Origin: Clostridia bacterium
GTDB lineage: Bacteria; Bacillota; Clostridia; Christensenellales; Borkfalkiaceae
DNA length: 64,000 nt
Direction of reading: 5' to 3'
Assembly (NCBI GenBank): GCA_017415505.1
Contig: JAFQGG010000030.1
Coordinates: 25,987-89,986 of the forward strand
Shown: positions 17,308 through 26,041 of the stretch, piece after piece
Numbering within the stretch: the stretch's first letter is position 1
Layout: the number at the start of each line of letters is the position of its first letter
Program-made: the position numbers and the translations under genes
Notes under the pieces: model-generated
Databases searched by the model: none
Told to the model about the DNA's origin: nothing
Seen by the model: only the letters and a program-made list of their open reading frames with translations

Positions 17308-19386
17308 TTATTTATTGAGCAAATCGGCAATCGAAACGCCGGCGTCAAGATCGCCTTCGTTCCATTCCGTAACTTCATCGGCAGGTTTTGCAGCGCGGGG
17401 CTTCTTCGATTTCTCTTTTCCTTCGCCCTCTTCACCTTTCGCGCCCTTGGATTTTCTTTCCGCTACTTCGGGCTTGGGTTCAAGTGCTTTGATAGAAAGC
17501 GTCATCTTTCTTTCCGCACAGTCCAATTTAAGAATCTTCGCGTCAACCTCTTGACCGATCGAAAGAACGGTCGTGGGATTTTCGAGGAATTCGTGAGAGA
17601 TTTGGGAAACGTGAACGAGACCGTCGATTCCTTTTTCTACTTCTACGAACGCACCGAAAGGTACGATTCTTACGATTTTACCGTGGATAACGTCGCCTTC
17701 CGCATATTTGTCAGCGGCGAGCTCCCAAGGTTGAGGTTGGAGTTGCTTATAACCGATCGAAACCTTTTTCGATTCTTGATCGATTTTAAGAACTTTGAAT
17801 TGATATTTTTTACCGATTTCCAAAACGTCGGTAACAGCTTTCACACCCGTCCAAGACAAGTCGGAAATGTGAGCGAGACAATCAAAGCCGTTTACGGATA
17901 CGAATGCACCGAACGACGTTGCGCGTTCTACTTTACCCTCCACGATATCGTCAACGTGAATTGACGCGAAGAATTCTGCTTCTTTCGCAGCTCTTGCAGC
18001 TTCTTTCGCAGCTTTTTCTTCTTCGATGATCACGCGTTGAGAAGCGATAATTTCCTTTCTTCTCTCCGTTTTGATTTGAAGTACGCGAAGACGCAGCTTT
18101 TTCCCCACGTATTTTTCAAGATCCTTTACGTAGCCCGAACGAATTTCGCGTGCGGGTACGAATACCGTGTAAGAGCCGAGTTCAGCAGTCAACCCGCCCT
18201 TGTTGAAGCCTTTGCATTCAACCTCAAATTCTTTGCCCGAAGAAATTTCAGCGATCATCGCTTCCTCTTCTTTCACTTTCTTAATTTGCTTTTGAGAAAG
18301 TACGACGCGAGGCGTTACCGCTACGACCATAAGTTCGATTTCTTCACCCAATTTCGCAGCATAATCGTCCTTATTGTACACTTCGCAGTCTACTTCGTCT
18401 TTATCGAGCATTATTTCCTTCTTCGTGTTGGGAAGTAACACTGCGATACCGGCATCGCTAGCCTCCGAAATCGTAGCCGTAATCAACTGTCCTTTTTTGA
18501 ACTTCGGTTGATTGTCCATTTTCGCAACAACTTCTTCCATCGTTGCTTTTGCTTCTGTTTCCATTTCCATTTTTAAGAGAACCTCCTGAGTTTGCGCGTT
18601 AGGGGTGCTTGCACCCGTAACAATACCTACCTTTTTAAATCTTTTGATTTTTTTATATTCGAGCTCGACAGCACTTGCCAGGCGGAACACGTTCGGACAA
18701 TACTTCGCGCAGATGTCGAAAAGCTTATTGGTGTTGCTGCTGTTCAAGCCTCCGATCACCAAAATCGCGTCGCATTTCTTCGCAAGTTCGCTTGCCTCAT
18801 TTTGTCGCTCTACAGTAGTATAGCAAATTGTTTGAAAAACTTCAACTGTTTTTCTACTCTTATTACCAATATTTTTTATAATTTTTTCAAATTTTTTTGC
18901 AGAATAGGTAGTTTGAGCCACAATACAGCATTTTTTTTCGGGTAAAACGGAAAAATCGTCGTCTTCTGAGGAAAAAATGAACGCCGAGTCTTCGCACCAC
19001 CCGTTGAGCCCGACGACCTCGGGATGACTGCGTTCTCCCACGATTACGATCGCGTTCCCCTTTCCGTATTCCTCGCGGATAATCTTTTGCGTACGGCGAA
19101 CGAACTCGCAAGTGCAATCGACGATTTTGATATTTCGCTTTTCACATTCCTCGTAGATTTTTTGTCCGACGCCGTGCGAACGGATAATGAGCGTCGCGCC
19201 GTTTGGAACTTCTTCGAGCCTTTCCACCGTTATAAGTCCGCGATCGGTAATTTGCCGAACGACGTCGGGGTTATGGATAAGTTCCCCGAAAATATAAGTA
19301 TTTTCCGCGGGCACGGTCATCGCCGTGTTCACCGCTTTTTGTACGCCGCGGCAAAACCCGCCGCTTTTTGCTACGATAATTTCCAT
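17308..19386 (-). CDS. ispH: IspH-ribosomal protein S1 fusion: HMB-PP reductase with four S1 domains
   Basis: The N-terminal about 280 residues are the [4Fe-4S] enzyme 4-hydroxy-3-methylbut-2-enyl diphosphate reductase, the last MEP step. The three cluster cysteines are in GGFCRG, VDCTCEF and QTICYTTV. From about residue 297 to 640 four S1 RNA-binding domains follow (for example IVEGKVERATSFGAFVSVNG and VIHGKIVRIVPFGAFVEVEK), then a lysine/glutamate-rich tail. The fusion is a known clostridial arrangement and may supply the only S1-like protein. It has no strong Shine-Dalgarno and starts 4 bases after plsC stops. Confidence 0.95.
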   Translation of the reverse strand: MEIIVAKSGGFCRGVQKAVNTAMTVPAENTYIFGELIHNPDVVRQITDRGLITVERLEEVPNGATLIIRSHGVGQKIYEECEKRNIKIVDCTCEFVRRTQKIIREEYGKGNAIVIVGERSHPEVVGLNGWCEDSAFIFSSEDDDFSVLPEKKCCIVAQTTYSAKKFEKIIKNIGNKSRKTVEVFQTICYTTVERQNEASELAKKCDAILVIGGLNSSNTNKLFDICAKYCPNVFRLASAVELEYKKIKRFKKVGIVTGASTPNAQTQEVLLKMEMETEAKATMEEVVAKMDNQPKFKKGQLITATISEASDAGIAVLLPNTKKEIMLDKDEVDCEVYNKDDYAAKLGEEIELMVVAVTPRVVLSQKQIKKVKEEEAMIAEISSGKEFEVECKGFNKGGLTAELGSYTVFVPAREIRSGYVKDLEKYVGKKLRLRVLQIKTERRKEIIASQRVIIEEEKAAKEAARAAKEAEFFASIHVDDIVEGKVERATSFGAFVSVNGFDCLAHISDLSWTGVKAVTDVLEIGKKYQFKVLKIDQESKKVSIGYKQLQPQPWELAADKYAEGDVIHGKIVRIVPFGAFVEVEKGIDGLVHVSQISHEFLENPTTVLSIGQEVDAKILKLDCAERKMTLSIKALEPKPEVAERKSKGAKGEEGEGKEKSKKPRAAKPADEVTEWNEGDLDAGVSIADLLNK

Positions 19387-19392
19387 AAACGA

Positions 19393-20076
19393 TTATTTTT
19401 TCTTTTTGCTTTCTAAATACGCCCGATGCTCCGCTTTCATTTCCAACATACGCTTACGAATTTTTTCGTCCGCCTCCGCGTATTCCTCTGGCGTGAGTTT
19501 TCTATCGTAATACTCCGTAAGCTCGATCGGCTTATCGATTAAAATATGCGCCTTTTTGAACAAACGCGGTTTTTCGTAAATAACGATAGGAATGATCGGC
19601 GTTTTCGTCTTAATTGCCATTACCGACGCACCGTGCTTAAACTCCAACATTTCTTCCTGCGTTTTATTTCTCGTACCCTCGGGAAAAACGAGCAGTTTCT
19701 CGCCGTTTTTGAGGCATTTAATACAATCCAACAGCGTACGCGCGTCGTTTCCGTCGCGATTGGCAAAAATAACTTTAATCGCTTTTGCCAGCCAACCGAT
19801 TACGGGTTGTTTCTTCACTTCGCTTTTTGCAAGAATATGAATACTTTCCCAAGTCGTTGTCGCAGGATATACCATATCGAACATGGTATAATGATTGCAT
19901 ACGAAAATATATGCGCCGTTCCCTACTTTTCGTTCCCCGTAAAAACGGAAAGGCTTCAAAAGATAATAAACGGGGACGACCAAAACGCGCAAAAAATTCA
20001 TAAACGGTTGGATATGCCTGCCTTTTTTATTCGCTTTTACCGTAATGGTTTTCGCTTTTTTCGTTTTCTTCTCCAT
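19393..20076 (-). CDS. plsC: 1-acyl-sn-glycerol-3-phosphate acyltransferase
   Basis: Membrane acyltransferase that converts lysophosphatidic acid to phosphatidic acid. The HX4D catalytic motif is NHYTMFD near residue 67 and the substrate-binding motif is FPEGTRNK. One hydrophobic segment (about 32-45) precedes the catalytic domain. The ATG at 20076 is chosen because GGAACGG lies at proper distance, whereas the GTG at 20082 sits within that region. The C-terminus is lysine-rich. It lies between cmk and ispH as in many Clostridia. Confidence 0.9.
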   Translation of the reverse strand: MEKKTKKAKTITVKANKKGRHIQPFMNFLRVLVVPVYYLLKPFRFYGERKVGNGAYIFVCNHYTMFDMVYPATTTWESIHILAKSEVKKQPVIGWLAKAIKVIFANRDGNDARTLLDCIKCLKNGEKLLVFPEGTRNKTQEEMLEFKHGASVMAIKTKTPIIPIVIYEKPRLFKKAHILIDKPIELTEYYDRKLTPEEYAEADEKIRKRMLEMKAEHRAYLESKKKK

Positions 20077-20089
20077 AATCACCGTTCCG

Positions 20090-21103
20090 TTAAATTTTCG
20101 CTTGAATCGCGGATTTTACGGTTGCAACGACCGTTTCTATATCCATATTCGAAGTATCGATAACGATCGCGTCTTTGGCGCATACGAGGGGCGAAAAGGC
20201 GCGTTCGCTGTCCTGTTTATCTCTTGCAACGATTTCCTCGTGCAATTTTTCAAAATCGACCGTTTCCCCTCTTGCTTTCAATTCGTTATAACGGCGCGTG
20301 GCGCGCACGCGACTGTCCGCCGTAATGAAAAACTTGAATTTCGCGTCGGGCAAAACCGTAGAGCCTATATCCCTGCCGTCCAATACGCAAGAAATTCCCT
20401 TGGCGATTTCCCGTTGCAATTCCACCATTTTAACGCGAACGGCGGGGTGTGCGGAAATACTCGACGCCGCCATGGATACCGCGTTTTCACGAATCGCCGT
20501 CGAAACGTCCTCGCTGTCAAGTATCGTATGCTGTGTTCCTTCTTTATATTCCACTTTCACGTCTAAATAAGGCAACATTTTTTCTACGGCTTCGTCGTCT
20601 TTAGGGTCAATCCCCTCGCGTAACGCTTTCAATCCGCAAGCACGGTACATTGCGCCCGTGTCTAAGTACAAAATGTTATAATCGCGCGCAAGGATTTTTG
20701 CTACGGTGCTTTTTCCGCTCCCCGCGGGACCGTCCAATGCAATATTATAAATTTCGGAAATATCTTTTCTCAAAATCTTAGCTCCTTTTTGATAAATATG
20801 TTTGACTACTCTTTCGTCGGTAAGCTCAGTAAAAAGCATCAAACGAATACACTTTTCCAATCCACCGTCGATATCCGGCTCAATACAAGCAAACAACGGA
20901 GCGAAATCGTAACCCGCTTCCCGCGCCGCTTTTGCGGGATGGAAGGAATGAATATCCGTCGTAAGCGAGAATAAGAACGCCTTGACTTCTTCTTTTTTTA
21001 ATTGATTGCTTTGAAAAATTTCGTCGAGCATTTCCTTTACGGAAAGCGCGATTTCTTCTTTGCAATCAGTTGCCAGCGTAGTAGCTCCGCGTATAACCGT
21101 CAT
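20090..21103 (-). CDS. cmk: Fusion of AroH-type chorismate mutase and cytidylate kinase
   Basis: Residues 1-115 match AroH-type monofunctional chorismate mutase: IRGATT with Arg5, a FSLTTDIHSFHPAKAARE segment, Cys73 and Glu75, GGLEKCIRL with Arg87, and Tyr104. These correspond to the Bacillus AroH active-site Arg7, Cys75, Glu78, Arg90 and Tyr108. Residues 118-337 are a complete cytidylate kinase: P-loop GPAGSGKS at 125-132, YLDTGAMYRA, and the DGRDIGSTVLPDA motif. So one polypeptide should rearrange chorismate to prephenate and phosphorylate CMP/dCMP. A strong sigma-A promoter precedes it. A sequencing error joining two genes is possible but no ribosome site lies at the junction. Confidence 0.88.
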   Translation of the reverse strand: MTVIRGATTLATDCKEEIALSVKEMLDEIFQSNQLKKEEVKAFLFSLTTDIHSFHPAKAAREAGYDFAPLFACIEPDIDGGLEKCIRLMLFTELTDERVVKHIYQKGAKILRKDISEIYNIALDGPAGSGKSTVAKILARDYNILYLDTGAMYRACGLKALREGIDPKDDEAVEKMLPYLDVKVEYKEGTQHTILDSEDVSTAIRENAVSMAASSISAHPAVRVKMVELQREIAKGISCVLDGRDIGSTVLPDAKFKFFITADSRVRATRRYNELKARGETVDFEKLHEEIVARDKQDSERAFSPLVCAKDAIVIDTSNMDIETVVATVKSAIQAKI

Positions 21104-21135
21104 TTTTGCCTCCGTAATCCGTTTCTTTCCTAATA

Positions 21136-21164
21136 ATTATAGCCAAAAATGCGTTTTTCGTCAA
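21136..21164 (-). promoter_or_regulatory. Sigma-A promoter of the aroH-cmk/plsC/ispH operon
   Basis: Minus strand -35 TTGACG (21159-21164), 17-base spacer, -10 TATAAT (21136-21141). GGAGG for the downstream gene follows. Confidence 0.85.
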
Positions 21165-21195
21165 GCCTTTGGGGCAATTTCACGGAAAAAAAGTT

Positions 21196-22455
21196 TCATT
21201 TTATAGTGTTTCCCGCGGCAAAACCCGTAGCAAAAGCAATTTGCATATTAAATCCGCCCGTAAACGCGTCTATATCCAATACTTCACCGCAAAATTTCAA
21301 ACCGATTATCCGTTTACTTTCCATGGTTTTAGGGTTGATTTCGGAAAGCTCTACGCCACCCGAAGTGATAATCGCTTCTTCGAAACCGCGTAAACTTTTT
21401 ATACGGAACGGTAAATTTTTCAAAGCGTGCAATAAACGCAATCGTTCCTCTTTCGTGATCGCGTTTACAGGTTTTTTTTCGGGTATTTTTGCCACCGAAA
21501 GCACGAAAGATATAAGTTTTTGGGGCAAAAGCTCCGTCAAAGCGTTGAAAATTTGCTTATTTTTATACTTCTCAAAATCGCGAAGAATGCGTTTATCCAG
21601 CGTTTGCTCGTCCAAAGCGGGCTTCAAATCGAAAAAAAGCGTCAAAGAAGAAAGGGGTAATCGGTTAATTTTTGAAGAAGCAGACAAAACGGTAGGACCG
21701 GAAATCCCAAAATGCGTAAACAAAGCCTCGCCAAAATCGCTATAAACGACCTTTTCTCCCTGTTTTATAAACAAAGAAATATTTTTAAGCGCTATGCCTT
21801 GCATATCTTTATAACTATTTCCTTCAAGGTTCAATCCGCAAAGTCCACACTTCAAATCCGTGACGGTATGTCCTGCGTTTTGTGCGAAAATATACCCGTC
21901 GCCCGTAGAACCCGTCGTTGGATAGCTTAAACCGCCCGTTGCGACGATTACCGTGTCACACGAGTAAACTCCCTTATTCGTCAACAACTCTACTACGCGT
22001 GGCATAATACCTATGTCAGACATAGGTATATTATTATTCTTATCCGTAATAATTTTTTCAACTTTTTCATTCAAATGAATGAAAACACCCGCCGTTTTAC
22101 AGGCTTTTTCAAGCGTTTTCGTAACGTCACTTGCGTGATCGGAAGTTGGGAATGCCCTGTTTCCCCTCTCTACTTTGACGGATAAACCGTATTTTTCGAA
22201 GAAATCTATCGTTTTTTGTGGTGAAAAACTATAAATTGAACCTCGTAAAAATTTCTCGCCTCGAACTACGCTTTGTAAAAATTCTTCGGGAGGAACGTCA
22301 TTCGTAAAGTTGCACCGCCCCTTGCCCGTGATATAAATTTTTTTGCCGAGTTTCTCATTTTTCTCAAAAAGATGAACTTCGTGTCCTTTTTCGGCTGCCG
22401 CATACGCCGCCATTAACCCCGCCGCGCCTCCGCCGATTACACATACTCTTTTCAT
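21196..22455 (-). CDS. NAD(P)/FAD-dependent oxidoreductase, BaiN/HI0933 family
   Basis: Flavoprotein of the HI0933/BaiN (YhiN) family. The N-terminal Rossmann motif is VIGGGAAGLMAAYAAAEKGH with an EKNEKLGKKIYITGKGRCN segment characteristic of the family; mid-protein FGEALFTHFGISGPTVL and C-terminal GFNMQIAFATGFAAG are also diagnostic. The length of 419 aa is standard. The physiological substrate is unclear; some homologues act on bile-acid or flavin-linked enoate substrates, which cannot be inferred here. It lies immediately upstream of cmk, a frequent arrangement in Clostridia. Confidence 0.88.
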   Translation of the reverse strand: MKRVCVIGGGAAGLMAAYAAAEKGHEVHLFEKNEKLGKKIYITGKGRCNFTNDVPPEEFLQSVVRGEKFLRGSIYSFSPQKTIDFFEKYGLSVKVERGNRAFPTSDHASDVTKTLEKACKTAGVFIHLNEKVEKIITDKNNNIPMSDIGIMPRVVELLTNKGVYSCDTVIVATGGLSYPTTGSTGDGYIFAQNAGHTVTDLKCGLCGLNLEGNSYKDMQGIALKNISLFIKQGEKVVYSDFGEALFTHFGISGPTVLSASSKINRLPLSSLTLFFDLKPALDEQTLDKRILRDFEKYKNKQIFNALTELLPQKLISFVLSVAKIPEKKPVNAITKEERLRLLHALKNLPFRIKSLRGFEEAIITSGGVELSEINPKTMESKRIIGLKFCGEVLDIDAFTGGFNMQIAFATGFAAGNTIK

Positions 22456-22512
22456 AAAATTTCCTCTATTTTTTAGACGACCATTTGCCCGTTAAAATTT
22501 TATTATTATTTT

Positions 22513-22614
22513 GTTTCACAAATATTGTTTCACGATTTTTATTTTTTTGGAAAAGCAACGCAACCGAATCATTAAGAAACGGTTGCGTAGTTTCACAAAT
22601 AATGTTTCACGATT
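22513..22614. repeat. Two near-identical 25-base direct repeats flanking a terminator
   Basis: Copies at 22513-22537 and 22590-22614 share 24 of 25 bases. Each contains two GTTTCAC words. They flank the terminator hairpin between the decarboxylase operon and the BaiN-type gene. Function unknown. Confidence 0.7.
22550..22590 (-). terminator. Rho-independent terminator of the sodium-pump operon
   Basis: Perfect 9-bp stem ACGCAACCG (22558-22566) with CGGTTGCGT (22580-22588), followed on the minus strand by TTTTCC and an A/T-rich tail. Confidence 0.75.
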
Positions 22615-22625
22615 GCAATATCCTA

Positions 22626-24059
22626 TCAAACGGGATAAACGCCCGTTTTTGCAAGATCTCTGTCAACACCCTTATTTTTAGCCTCACGCCATTTGAAGAA
22701 GTTTTCCGCTACTTGTTCAAATACAGCATAGGAAAGTACGTCTTCTTCCTTTTCATAGTAGCCAAGCTCGATAACCTTCTTTTTAATTGCCTCGTATTCA
22801 GGCGCAAGTAAATCCGCGGGACGGCAAGTAATTCTTTCTGCACCGGCAAGGACTTTTGCCGCCACTTCTTCGTTCAAGGGCATTGGCAAAGTACCGTATT
22901 TTCCCGCAAACAAGTCGCGCGTTTCTTTCGTTACCATTTTATAGCGTTCACCCATAACGATATTCATAACCGCTTGCGTGCCGACGATTTGAGAAGACGG
23001 CGTAACGAGCGGAGGATATCCGCAATCCTTTCTTACGTTGGGAACTTCCGCCAAACATTCGGTCAGCTTATCAATCTTACCAGCTTTTTCAAGTTGATTA
23101 ATAAGATTGGAAAGCATACCGCCGGGTACTTGATAAAGAAGCGTATTTACGTCGATTCCCTTGGATTTTTCGTTGAGAATCTTGTCGTCCTTCAAGCGCT
23201 TTTCAACGGTTTTGAAGTGTTTAATGATGGGAAGTAATTTATTGATATCAATGCCCGTATCGTAAGGCGAATCTTTCAAAGTTGCAACGAGCGGTTCGGT
23301 TGCAGGCTGAGAAGTACCGTTTCCAAGGGGCGAAAGCGCCGTATCCACGATATCTACGCCCGCAAGGATTGCCATGAGATACACCATATCCCCCGTGCCC
23401 GTCGTATTGTGCGTATGCAAATGTAATTTCGTGGTAGGCTTTAACGCCGATTTCAACGCTTTTACAAGCTCGTACGCTTTCAAGGGCAAGAGCAGGTTTG
23501 CCATATCTTTCAAGCAAATATTATCCGCGCCCCGTTCTTCGAGTTGTTTTGCAAGGTTTACGAAATATTCGTTGGTGAATACTTCCTGTCCGTCAACGAC
23601 TGCACTCGTATAACAAATCGTAGCTTCGCAAACACCGCCGTATTTTTTAATGGCTTGCATGGAAACTTCCAAGTTTCTCGGATCATTTAACGCGTCGAAT
23701 ACACGAATAACGCCGACGCCGTTTTCAATGGATTTGGCTACGAATTTTTCCACTACGTCGTCCGCATAATGGCGATAACCAAGCAAATTTTGACCGCGAA
23801 GGAGCATTTGAATGGGCGTTTTTAAGTGTGCCTTTAAGGTTCTAAGTCTTTCCCAAGGATCTTCATTAAGGAAACGCAAGCAGGAGTCAAAGGTTGCCCC
23901 GCCCCACGCTTCAATGGAATAGTAGCCGATTTCGTCTAACTGTTCGAGAACGGGAAGCATTTCTTCAATACGCATTCTCGTAGCCGCTTGCGATTGATGC
24001 GCGTCACGCAAAATCGTTTCGGTGAGCATTACTTTTCTTTTTTCAAAATTTAATTCCAT
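22626..24059 (-). CDS. oadA: Oxaloacetate decarboxylase / pyruvate carboxyltransferase alpha subunit
   Basis: Biotin-dependent carboxyltransferase of the OadA/pyruvate carboxylase/transcarboxylase-5S family. It moves CO2 between oxaloacetate/pyruvate and carboxybiotin. The TIM-barrel motif LTETILRDAHQS, metal ligands in LHTHNTTG, and ALSPLGNGTSQPATE are present; a post-barrel domain ends at 477. No biotinyl domain is attached, since the carrier is a separate gene two positions upstream. It is the last gene of the five-gene operon that includes the sodium pump OadB and OadG. Confidence 0.93.
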   Translation of the reverse strand: MELNFEKRKVMLTETILRDAHQSQAATRMRIEEMLPVLEQLDEIGYYSIEAWGGATFDSCLRFLNEDPWERLRTLKAHLKTPIQMLLRGQNLLGYRHYADDVVEKFVAKSIENGVGVIRVFDALNDPRNLEVSMQAIKKYGGVCEATICYTSAVVDGQEVFTNEYFVNLAKQLEERGADNICLKDMANLLLPLKAYELVKALKSALKPTTKLHLHTHNTTGTGDMVYLMAILAGVDIVDTALSPLGNGTSQPATEPLVATLKDSPYDTGIDINKLLPIIKHFKTVEKRLKDDKILNEKSKGIDVNTLLYQVPGGMLSNLINQLEKAGKIDKLTECLAEVPNVRKDCGYPPLVTPSSQIVGTQAVMNIVMGERYKMVTKETRDLFAGKYGTLPMPLNEEVAAKVLAGAERITCRPADLLAPEYEAIKKKVIELGYYEKEEDVLSYAVFEQVAENFFKWREAKNKGVDRDLAKTGVYPV

Positions 24060-24077
24060 AATAATTACCCCGTCAAA

Positions 24078-25286
24078 TTATATAATTGCCAACAGGAAAC
24101 CTGCGGCGATTGCCGAGCCGATAACACCAGCCACGTTCGGACCCATTGCGTGCATCAACAAGTGATTGCTCGGGTCTTCTTCCCGTCCGACGTCCTCGGA
24201 TATTCGAGCCGCCATAGGTACGGCGGACACGCCCGCACTACCTATCAAAGGATTGATTTTGCCCTTGGAGAGCTTGCACATCAATCTACCCATCAAAAGC
24301 CCGCCGATCGTACCGCAACTAAACGCCACGAGTCCCAGCGCGATAATACCGAGCGTCGTTCCAGAAAGGAAGGTTGCGCCGTACGCCTTACAGCCAACCG
24401 ATACGCCAAGGAAAATGGTAATCGTGTTCATAAGCCCGTTTTGCGCTTGCGAAGAAAGTCTGTCGCATACACCCGATTCTTTCAACAAATTACCGAGCAT
24501 GAGCATACCCAAAAGAGGAACGGCGTCGGGAAGCAACAAGCCAACGACGAGCGTTACGACGATCGGGAAAATGATTTTTTCCACTTTGCTAACCGTACGA
24601 AGCGGTTTCATTTTAATCGTACGTTCCTTTTTAGGCACGATCAACTTCATAAGAGGTTTTTGAATAATGGGAATCAACGCCATATACGAATACGCGGCAA
24701 CGGCAATCGCGGAAAGCAAGTCCACGTCGTTTCCGTTGAACTGTGCGTATTTCGAAAGCATTTGCGTAACGTAAATCGCCGTAGGACCGTCTGCCCCACC
24801 GATAATTGCAATAGACGCAGCCGCCGCAAGGTTAAAGCCAAGAACCGTCGCGGCAATCAAGGTCAAGAATACGCCAAGTTGCGCCGCCGCGCCGATAAGC
24901 ATGCTCTTGGGATTGGAAATTAACGGACCGAAATCGGTCATTGCGCCAATCCCAAGGAAGATAAGCGGCGGGTAGATTACGTTTTGTACGCCGTAGAAAA
25001 GATACCACAAAAGCCCGGGGTTTTCCACGTTTTCATAGGTATGCGGAAGCCCTTCTTTGTACGTCCCCCAAACGACGTCGTACGCGCCGGGGAGGTTGAT
25101 TATAAACATACCGAATGCAATCGGCAACAGCAAAAGCGGTTCAAATTTTTTAACGATCGCAAGGTACATCAACACGAAAGAAACGATAAGCATGACGTAA
25201 TTTTGCCACGTTCCGTTCATGAGTCCAAGCGAATGCCATAAATTCGAAAACATTTCGCCGATATTAATGAGTGCATTATTTAACAT
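24078..25286 (-). CDS. oadB: Sodium ion-translocating decarboxylase beta subunit
   Basis: Polytopic membrane protein that decarboxylates carboxybiotin and exports Na+. About ten transmembrane helices are visible. The conserved GGADGPTAIYVTQML loop, with the catalytic and Na+-binding aspartate, and NPLIGSAGVSAVPMAARISE (read in part) are intact. The length of 402 aa is typical. It lies between the biotin carrier and oadA, so carboxylation energy is turned into a sodium gradient. Confidence 0.95.
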   Translation of the reverse strand: MLNNALINIGEMFSNLWHSLGLMNGTWQNYVMLIVSFVLMYLAIVKKFEPLLLLPIAFGMFIINLPGAYDVVWGTYKEGLPHTYENVENPGLLWYLFYGVQNVIYPPLIFLGIGAMTDFGPLISNPKSMLIGAAAQLGVFLTLIAATVLGFNLAAAASIAIIGGADGPTAIYVTQMLSKYAQFNGNDVDLLSAIAVAAYSYMALIPIIQKPLMKLIVPKKERTIKMKPLRTVSKVEKIIFPIVVTLVVGLLLPDAVPLLGMLMLGNLLKESGVCDRLSSQAQNGLMNTITIFLGVSVGCKAYGATFLSGTTLGIIALGLVAFSCGTIGGLLMGRLMCKLSKGKINPLIGSAGVSAVPMAARISEDVGREEDPSNHLLMHAMGPNVAGVIGSAIAAGFLLAII

Positions 25287-25312
25287 TATGGACGATCTCC
25301 GTTCGTTTTATT

Positions 25313-25669
25313 TTAAGAAATGACCGCAAGAACAGCGTCCGATTCCACGTTTGCGCCCTTTGCAACGCTAAAAGATACGACGCCGTCGCAAGGTGCGGTG
25401 ATATCGTTATCCATTTTCATAGCCTCCAATACGAGGATGGGTTGGTCTTTTTTCACCGTCGCGCCTTCCGCTACGAGCAAGTTCTTGATGAGTCCGGGGA
25501 ACGGAGAAATTACTTTTTCACCGTTTGCAACGACGGGCTTTGCCGCGGGGGCGGTAGCAATCGTTTTTGCCACGACGGGCGCAGCCGTTTGTACGGGCGC
25601 GGAAGCCCCTACTTCTTCAACACCAACTTCATAAGATTTTCCGTTTACCGTGATAATAAAATTACGCAT
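25313..25669 (-). CDS. Biotin carboxyl carrier protein of the decarboxylase
   Basis: Small carrier whose lysine is biotinylated and shuttles carboxyl between the carboxyltransferase(s) and OadB. The biotinyl motif EAMKM has Lys85. The Ala/Pro-rich linker (about 22-50) typical of decarboxylase carriers precedes the lipoyl-like fold (51-118). AAGGAG precedes the ATG. It corresponds to MmdC or transcarboxylase 1.3S. Confidence 0.93.
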   Translation of the reverse strand: MRNFIITVNGKSYEVGVEEVGASAPVQTAAPVVAKTIATAPAAKPVVANGEKVISPFPGLIKNLLVAEGATVKKDQPILVLEAMKMDNDITAPCDGVVSFSVAKGANVESDAVLAVIS

Positions 25670-25681
25670 GATTTTTTCTCC

Positions 25682-26029
25682 TTAAATTCTTTTAATTCTT
25701 TTTACCGTGAATTCACACTTGGGATTGTTCTTTTGATAATACGCCATAAGCGCGGCGGTAATTACCGCAACCGTTTCTTCGGAAATCTCCTCCGAAACAG
25801 ATTCGCTAACAGCCAAATCGTTTGCCACTTCCGTTTTCGTTACCGCTTTTTTCTCTTTTGATTCCTTGACTCCGTTGAATTTCACCATTATTTTACCGAT
25901 TGCCCAAACGACGAAAATCAAAAATGCAATTCCCACGAATACGACGGTAAACCCTAAAAGCGCGTACAAGGCGGATTCACCAATGCTTACGGCTCTTGTC
26001 GGATCAGCACTTAATAAATTAAAAAGCAT
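25682..26029 (-). CDS. oadG: OadG-family gamma subunit
   Basis: Small subunit that tethers the decarboxylase complex to the membrane. One transmembrane helix (about residues 20-45, ALYALLGFTVVFVGIAFLIF) is followed by a charged, variable cytoplasmic tail; the C-terminal segment VAVITAALMAYYQKNN is common in clostridial OadG-like proteins. GGAGGG precedes the ATG. The length is 115 aa. It sits between the acyl-CoA-type carboxyltransferase and the biotin carrier. Confidence 0.82.
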   Translation of the reverse strand: MLFNLLSADPTRAVSIGESALYALLGFTVVFVGIAFLIFVVWAIGKIMVKFNGVKESKEKKAVTKTEVANDLAVSESVSEEISEETVAVITAALMAYYQKNNPKCEFTVKRIKRI

Positions 26030-26041
26030 TTTTGCCCTCCT

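Noticed and set aside
24150-24923. Long plus-strand frame across oadB
   Set aside because: Antisense to a well-conserved membrane protein; composition (His/Arg-rich) is that of a reverse-frame shadow.
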